Source of the DNA: Magnaporthiopsis rhizophila
Taxonomy: Eukaryota > Ascomycota > Sordariomycetes > Magnaporthales > Magnaporthaceae
Length of the DNA stretch: 64,000 bases
NCBI GenBank assembly: GCA_003049465.1
Contig: PYSS01000031.1
Location: 124,001 to 188,000, forward strand
Direction: 5' to 3'
Part shown: one piece after another, positions 59,056 through 64,000 of the stretch
Layout of the letters: every line of letters begins with the position of its first letter
How positions within the stretch are numbered: position 1 is the first letter of the stretch
Program-made: the position numbers and the translations under genes
The notes under the pieces: model-generated
The model's database searches: none
What the model was told of the DNA's origin: nothing
The model's input: the letters and a program-made list of their open reading frames with translations, nothing else

Positions 59056-59826
59056 CTACTCCTTCTTCCACTCCTCAAACTCCTCAGCCAGGTGCCTCTT
59101 GAGGGCCTCAAACTTGTTCCCAAAGTCCCTGCGGCACCTCCAGCACACCAGATGGTCCTTGGGATGCATCAGCCCGCCCTGGCGCCGGGGATCATCGGGC
59201 GCCAGCGGGAAATCGGCGAGATCGACAAAGAAGGGCGTGTTGAAAGACAGGTAGTGGTTCCTCCTCTTCATGCTCGGGCCCGCCATGTCGGGCGACAAGA
59301 CGTGGATGTGCAGGTGATCCATGCTCGGCACCGCGTGCACGCCCACGCGCACCTCGGCCTCCCAGTCGCGGCCCTCGGGCAGCGACAGCGGCTGCCGCTT
59401 GCTACTCTCGTCTCCGTCTCCGTCTCCGTCTCCTCCCTCTGCGCTCTCAGCAGCAGTGGCGCCGTTCAGGACGGCGTTGCGCGCCGCCTCGGCCGCGCTG
59501 TCTTGCCCCAGACGCCGGCGCAGCTCTGCCGCCACCAGCCGGCGCAGGCGCGCGGCCTGGGCCCTCGTCTCGGCCAGGAACTCCGGGTCGGAGCCGTCGA
59601 GGGCGTCGAACGGGTGCTGGCGGCGCACGGCGGGCGAGCGGGGGAGTAGCAGGCAGTGGATGAACGACTTGGGGTACAGGTCCTGGATGGCGACGAAGCC
59701 CGGCGTGTGGAAGATGACGCGCGACGCCGGCCAGGCCTCGGGCTCGTCCAGGTACGCGCCTAGTCCGGCCCGTCCCGGGAAGGCTGCGCGTAGACGGGTG
59801 AGCTTAGCTTGTTGGGCGGTGTTCAT
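59056..59826 (-). CDS. HNT3: Aprataxin-like DNA 5'-adenylate hydrolase (HIT domain plus zinc finger)
   Basis: Removes AMP from abortive DNA ligation ends (5'-AMP-DNA), a nuclear single-strand break repair step. 256 residues, one exon; the fission yeast protein is of similar length. The HIT domain begins with VIFHTPGFVAIQDLYPKS (~37-54) and FIHCLLLPR, and carries the catalytic histidine triad in MDHLHIHVLS (H171-L-H173-I-H175). The C-terminal zinc finger has C228-x2-C231 and H245 (CWRCRRDFGNKFEALKRHL). Between the two halves of the HIT fold there is a ~60-residue variable insert with an Asp-Gly run coded by CTCCGT repeats. The ATG at 59826 follows a pure poly-A leader (~22 A on the coding strand). 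Confidence 0.9.
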   Translation of the reverse strand: MNTAQQAKLTRLRAAFPGRAGLGAYLDEPEAWPASRVIFHTPGFVAIQDLYPKSFIHCLLLPRSPAVRRQHPFDALDGSDPEFLAETRAQAARLRRLVAAELRRRLGQDSAAEAARNAVLNGATAAESAEGGDGDGDGDESSKRQPLSLPEGRDWEAEVRVGVHAVPSMDHLHIHVLSPDMAGPSMKRRNHYLSFNTPFFVDLADFPLAPDDPRRQGGLMHPKDHLVCWRCRRDFGNKFEALKRHLAEEFEEWKKE

Positions 59827-60537
59827 TTTTTTTTTTTTTTTTTTTTTACAAAAAAAAAATGCAATGATTTATAGGTTTGCCTTTCGTCACGCCGTTGTCA
59901 CTGACGGCTCGATTCAGTTTATGCCGGGTTGGTGGGAATCATTGATTGTGAGAGCCTCTGCTGCCTGTTGCCCGGTCGGAAAACTTTCCGAGACTGAACG
60001 CCACACCTCGCAAATAAACACCCGAGAGGAGTCCGAAGTGACGGCTTTGGTAAATGTAAATTATGTAGGCGTGGTGAGATGGGTGTAATGGCAGGGACGG
60101 ATACTCTGGTCTACCCAGTTTGAGTATAAATGCCTGACGTCTGCTCGGTTAGTCGGGCCATTAGCGGTCAGTGGAGTCCGCTAATTTTTTTACTTGCTTA
60201 CAGTGAACACATCATCCACCAGACTTCCAACCTCCCCGCAAACAGCTCGCCGACCAGAGATGGTGGATCAAAACCAATGGGCTTCTGTATGTCGAAGCAT
60301 AGCGAAGGTGGAACTGCAACATGCAGATTCTGGCCTTTGGCTCCCAATGAAGCATGCAGGAGGATGGTGCTCCAATGACATACCGATGACATATCGTCAT
60401 TGATTATGTCAAAAAGCTGATCTGCTTCCATATCCCACACCCCTCCGAGCTTCCGACCCCGCCTGGTACACACCTATACATACCTCCCTCTACCTAGGTA
60501 TACACACATATACACACACACCCCCAGAGACCAAACC
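59827..60537. promoter_or_regulatory. Divergent promoter region of Hnt3 and the SDR gene
   Basis: About 710 bp without a gene. It begins with a poly-T tract (plus strand) at 59827-59846 and ends with a CA-rich leader (ACACACATATACACACACA) before the ATG at 60538. No other element recognised. Confidence 0.5.
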
Positions 60538-61368
60538 ATGCCCACAACCCTCATCCTCGGCGGCGCAGGCAAGCTGGCCCGGGAGCTCACGATCCAGCTC
60601 CTAGAGCAGGAGGCAGACGGCGGGCCGGCCCACGTCGTGCACAGCCTGATCCGGGCGGGCGCCGACCCGTCGCAGGCCGACGAGCTGTGGCGCCTGGGCG
60701 TGCGGTCCGTGGTCGCCCTGGACCTGGAGACGTGCACCGTCGACGCCCTCGCCACCGCCATCCGCACCGCTGAACCAGTCCCGGACACGGTGGTGTGGTG
60801 CGCCGGCGCGCCCTTCGGCGCCGACCCGGGCCGCATCGACGCCGTCGACCACCGCGCCGCCGTCAAGGCCATGGACGCGTGCGCCAAGGTGTCCGGCGGG
60901 TCGTCGACGACGGCAAAGAGGCTCGTCAGCGTTTCCATGCTCGACCTCCGCGACCGCGAGCACAAGCCCGTGCCGCCCTGGTACACGCCCGACGACGTCG
61001 TCGGCAGCGACCGGCTCTGGGGCGGCCCCATGGGCGTCTGGGGGCGCGCCAAGCTCGCCGCCGACACCGAGCTGTGCCGCGGCAACGACCGCCGCGCGCT
61101 CGACTTTACCATCGTGCGGCCCGGCGGCCTCGGCCCGGCCGAGGACGGCAGGGGGACCGTCGCCGCCGGCCGCGTGCCGGGGTGCCTGAGCGCCGCGGGC
61201 GGGAGGACCGTCAGCCGCGCTGACGTCGCCGCCGTGCTCGTCCGGTGCATCCAGGACCCGGCCACCGTCGGGCTCGCGTTTGATGTCGTGGGAGGCGACG
61301 AGCCCGTCGCGGATGCTGTGGCCCGGGTTGTGCGTGACAAGGAGGATACGTTTCAGGGGTTCTATTAG
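60538..61368 (+). CDS. Atypical SDR / NAD(P)-binding Rossmann protein
   Basis: 276 residues, one exon. The N-terminus TLILGGAGKLARELTIQLL has the glycine-rich dinucleotide loop (GGAGKLAR, 8-15). Next are VVALDLET, a VVWCAGAP strand-loop, KRLVSVSMLDLRD, and FTIVRPGGLGP, as in the NmrA/NAD(P)H-binding (SDR_a5-like) group. The downstream SRADVAAVLVRCI and FDVVGGDEP are also typical. The classical Tyr-x3-Lys catalytic pair is not evident. The activity may be redox sensing, reduction or none; the substrate cannot be told from sequence. No signal peptide, so probably cytosolic. Confidence 0.85.
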   Translation: MPTTLILGGAGKLARELTIQLLEQEADGGPAHVVHSLIRAGADPSQADELWRLGVRSVVALDLETCTVDALATAIRTAEPVPDTVVWCAGAPFGADPGRIDAVDHRAAVKAMDACAKVSGGSSTTAKRLVSVSMLDLRDREHKPVPPWYTPDDVVGSDRLWGGPMGVWGRAKLAADTELCRGNDRRALDFTIVRPGGLGPAEDGRGTVAAGRVPGCLSAAGGRTVSRADVAAVLVRCIQDPATVGLAFDVVGGDEPVADAVARVVRDKEDTFQGFY

Positions 61369-62263
61369 CGTTTTGTAACTTGGACGACCGTAATTTTTTT
61401 TTTTTTTTTGAGCCTAGGCAGATCCCTCCAGCAGGATGTGCGGGCTTGGGCGAGATTACAATGCCTGTCTACCGCCAGCCTTTGTTCCTTCACGCAGCCA
61501 AAACACGATAACAAAAAGAGACTTGCCGTCTTATCAGACTATCTTGACCCCATTAGACACAGCGAGCCGTCACAAGGAAAGCTAATTTTGCTACTCGCAA
61601 TCCATCTTTCGCTGGGACAGCCGCTACCCCAAATGCCGTACCTTCTGCCCTTGGTTCCCGCCACTATTCCCATGCAGATGGACTCCACCGTGGCAACCAT
61701 AGTACCGCTTCGCCAGCAGAAACAAGGGACAACAGGCGAAAAGATTAAATGTTACAAGGGGAGAGAAAAAGCTAAAGCACAACGAAGAAAGCAAGGAATA
61801 CACTAGCGTGGGAATGATAAAGTTAGAGAACAATAAAGCAGCAGAAGGGTGGCTAGTTGTTCCATCATACATCGAAATAGACTCCTTAACGCGTTTTGCT
61901 CCATCCCTAACCTGGAAGCCCGGTCCCTTCGTTTCGTTTTTGTTGTCACGACTCCTCTGGCACAATTTTCCCGAGAAAACAACGCCACGCCACAACCCAA
62001 GTATCGACGAAAGACACCCACGTCAAGCATCAGCCCCAAGACCCACAGGCGAGCCACCGACTCGCTCTGCTATTCCTGCCGAGTTTAAAAAAAGGGGTGA
62101 GAGAGACGGGGGAACAAGCCCAGCGGCGTCGTCGTTTGAAATAAACAATATGGTTTAAAAAAGAAGAATAGCGGTAAAAGAAGGGGCGACAAGTCCGAAA
62201 ACCGCCCGAAGCATGATACGACTGAACGTGTTATGCGGGGACCTGACAGAACGCCAACGGATG
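61369..62263. other. Convergent intergenic region
   Basis: 3' ends of the SDR gene and the 62264 gene. A T-tract is at 61393-61409. Frames at 61408-61806 and 61808-62158 open at non-ATG codons and show no motif; I regard them as chance. Confidence 0.5.
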
Positions 62264-63607
62264 TCAGGCGTATTTGCTCGGCCTCCCCCGCCGACGCTTG
62301 GTGGGAGGTGGGTTATCCTCTACCCTCCCTGGTGCCTCCACCTTGGGGCTCCCCTCGCTTGTGCCAGGCGGCCTCGTGTATGTTCCTGACGGAGCGGCGT
62401 AGCCGTATGAGGATGCGGCCGACGAGGATTGCGCGTCTGTCTGTCCGCCGGGGAGCGGAGGATACTGGGAGGCGTACTCAACCTTGCCGTTTGAGTGCTG
62501 ATGTGTTTGTTGTTGCGGTTGCTGTTGCTGCTGCTCGTGATCCTGCTGCGGCTGGCCTAGATTTTCAGGCTCGGTGTTCGGGTTCCCCTGCGCGGACTCG
62601 ACACCAGGGGGCGGCCTCGGGGCCCAGTCGGGAAGCGGATCGTACAGAGCAGCGGCCACCTTCCAGTCCCCTAGCCGGATGAGCTCGTGCAGCTTGTCGT
62701 TGAGCCAGGTGCAGCCATCCGTATAGCACTTAGCACTCGGATAGAAGGTTGGGTTGGCGACCGATTGCTCCGTGACCATGGCCATGCGTTCGTCCTGCGG
62801 CTGCTCCTCGGTGCCAGCCATGTGCATGCGGCCAGCAGCCCAGCGGGCAAAGTTGTACAGGTCGTAGGGCAGCAGGTGGGACTTGTAGTGGCCTTGTAGG
62901 TTGTACACGCGCATCATCGCCCACACCGGACCCGATATGGTCTCCTCCAGGATGCGCCAGGCCGTGTTGAAGCGGGCGCTGCATATCAGGGCCATGACGG
63001 TGCCGTCGGGCGGGAATGTGGCCACGTTGAACTGCTGCGTGAGCTCGGCGTAGCAGTTGGTGGCAGTCGCAATCGCCTCGGTCTGCGCCAGCCACGGATC
63101 CAATGTGTCGGGGCCCGCAAGAAGTAATTTTTCGGCGTCGTACCTGAAGCGCGGCTTGGATTGCTGGTTGGGGTCCGGGCCGGCGGCCCCTACTGCGGCG
63201 GCGGCGACGGCTGCTGCTGCTGCCGCTGCCGCCGCGGCTGCTGCTGGATCTACAACCCCATCTGGGTCGTGTTTTAAGTTCGCGTTGGCGTCGGCAACGC
63301 CGCCATGTGCTGCCTGGGCGGCGGCAACCTCGGCAGCGAGCTGGCCCTCGGCGGAATGAGACGCGTCGGCGATGCTATCGTCGTCGTCGTCGTCGTCAGG
63401 GTCGGCGGGGCCGCCGGGCGTGTCGGCTTCTGCGTCGGACTGCAGGTCGCGCAGGGCCTCGACGGGGTCGCGCTGGAAGGCCTGTGCCGGCGACTTGAGC
63501 GGTGTTGGCAGCGTGAGGCCGTGTGCTGGCATCGGAACTGGAACTGGACCCCGCTTGGGATCCTCGTCGCGCTTAGATGCAGAGCGAAATCCTGGAGCTG
63601 TCTCCAT
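62264..63607 (-). CDS. Hypothetical protein with C-terminal AT-hook
   Basis: 447 residues, one exon. The start is the first ATG (METAPGFRSASKR) at 63607. Features: an acidic Asp run (~72-78, coded by a GTC-type repeat), a poly-Ala block (~120-140), and an ordered-looking core that begins PRFRYDAEKLLLAGPD and contains YDLYNFARWAAGRMHMAG and WLNDKLHELIRLGDWKVAAAL. Next come Gln/Pro-rich and Ser/Tyr-rich tails, and the end PTKRRRGRPSKYA, an AT-hook (GRP core flanked by basic residues) that also serves as a nuclear signal. I do not recognise the core. The protein is likely a nuclear, AT-DNA-binding regulator, by inference from the hook only. Confidence 0.8.
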   Translation of the reverse strand: METAPGFRSASKRDEDPKRGPVPVPMPAHGLTLPTPLKSPAQAFQRDPVEALRDLQSDAEADTPGGPADPDDDDDDDSIADASHSAEGQLAAEVAAAQAAHGGVADANANLKHDPDGVVDPAAAAAAAAAAAAVAAAAVGAAGPDPNQQSKPRFRYDAEKLLLAGPDTLDPWLAQTEAIATATNCYAELTQQFNVATFPPDGTVMALICSARFNTAWRILEETISGPVWAMMRVYNLQGHYKSHLLPYDLYNFARWAAGRMHMAGTEEQPQDERMAMVTEQSVANPTFYPSAKCYTDGCTWLNDKLHELIRLGDWKVAAALYDPLPDWAPRPPPGVESAQGNPNTEPENLGQPQQDHEQQQQQPQQQTHQHSNGKVEYASQYPPLPGGQTDAQSSSAASSYGYAAPSGTYTRPPGTSEGSPKVEAPGRVEDNPPPTKRRRGRPSKYA

Positions 63608-64000
63608 TGATTTTTGGTGGGTCACTGGGACGACCTCGCGGGACTGCTAAGCTGTTGGTGGTGGTGCCAGGTCGATGCAAGCACGACGCACACTCTGGGG
63701 CATTACCGGAAAGACGCGACTCGGGCGTCGGCCTCGGTGGTGGAGGGAGGGGCGGGGCTGATTGGAGCGACAGCGAAGGCCACTGAAAACAGGAAGTGGA
63801 AAAAAGAAAGGAAAAAGGACAAAAAGAGGCTTCGAGTTGATTGTCGGCGAACTCTCATCCGGCAACCGGGCGGTTGGCGATCTCCAGAGCTGGCCTTGCG
63901 TGTCCAGGGAGCCCTGCAAGTAAATAAACGGATCTTCTGGGTGGGGATTTCAGGCCTTTGGCCAGCGCGGCCAGAAGCCGTCTGTGCTTCGCAGAGTGTG
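63608..64000. promoter_or_regulatory. Upstream region of the AT-hook hypothetical gene
   Basis: About 390 bp to the window edge. No gene recognised; it is expected to hold the promoter and leader of the 62264-63607 gene. Confidence 0.4.

Noticed and set aside
61408..62158. Two plus-strand ORFs of 132 and 116 codons
   Set aside because: Both open at non-ATG codons, have no motif and lie in a convergent 3' region.

Overview
The window is nuclear DNA of a filamentous ascomycete, most like a Sordariomycete. Genes are GC-rich with 65-115 bp introns carrying GT...CTRAC...AG signals. Protein families are fungal (GH78 rhamnosidase, GT90/CAP10, Hnt3, Tca17, Afg1). About two thirds of the window is AT-rich transposon debris whose copies differ mainly by C-to-T and G-to-A changes with many in-frame TAA/TAG codons. 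That pattern is typical of repeat-induced point mutation (RIP). All statements come from reading the sequence; no searches were run.

Bases 1-43,570 are a nest of dead LTR retrotransposons. Family G is a Ty3/Gypsy chromovirus with ~495 bp LTRs (TGTTACGACC...GTAACA). It is present as G1 (1-5320, minus, runs off the left edge), G2 (5321-12454, minus, its 3' LTR split by G1), G4 (15429-22688, plus, complete, 5-bp target duplication CACAG), G3 (31506-38869, minus, complete, duplication CATTT) and a solo LTR split by G4 (15230-15428 plus 22694-22961). A Ty1/Copia family is present as a plus-strand 5' half (12957-15229), a minus-strand 5' half (22962-25649) and a plus-strand integrase/RT/RNase H piece (25650-27967). 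A second chromovirus, D (27968-42962, minus), has unusually short 126-128 bp LTRs and is split by G3.

The most interesting signal is in family G. Each of the three visible 3' regions has, antisense to pol, an ORF trace with six cysteine positions spaced C-x2-C-x7-C-x9-C-x2-C-x7-C. This is Zn2Cys6-like and is followed by a basic, coiled-coil-like segment. The spacing is identical in all three copies although the reading frames are broken, and the changed cysteines are all Tyr, as RIP would produce. The element therefore seems to have carried an antisense gene for a DNA-binding-like protein.

Composition changes sharply near 43,570. From 43,570 to 45,500 there is no intact gene, only one decayed-looking frame. 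From 45.5 kb the genes are: a nuclear-looking hypothetical protein (45533-46567, +); an intracellular GH78 alpha-L-rhamnosidase (47750-50740, +, one intron holding an assembly gap); an Afg1-family ATPase (51029-53026, +); a GT90/CAP10-like glycosyltransferase (53917-55542, +, three exons); a TRAPP subunit Tca17/TRAPPC2L (55740-56611, -, three exons); a multi-AT-hook HMGA-like protein (57513-58423, +); an aprataxin-like Hnt3 (59056-59826, -); an atypical SDR/NAD(P)-binding protein (60538-61368, +); and an AT-hook hypothetical protein (62264-63607, -). These are mostly housekeeping genes with no shared pathway, so this looks like an ordinary gene-rich segment next to a heterochromatic transposon block.
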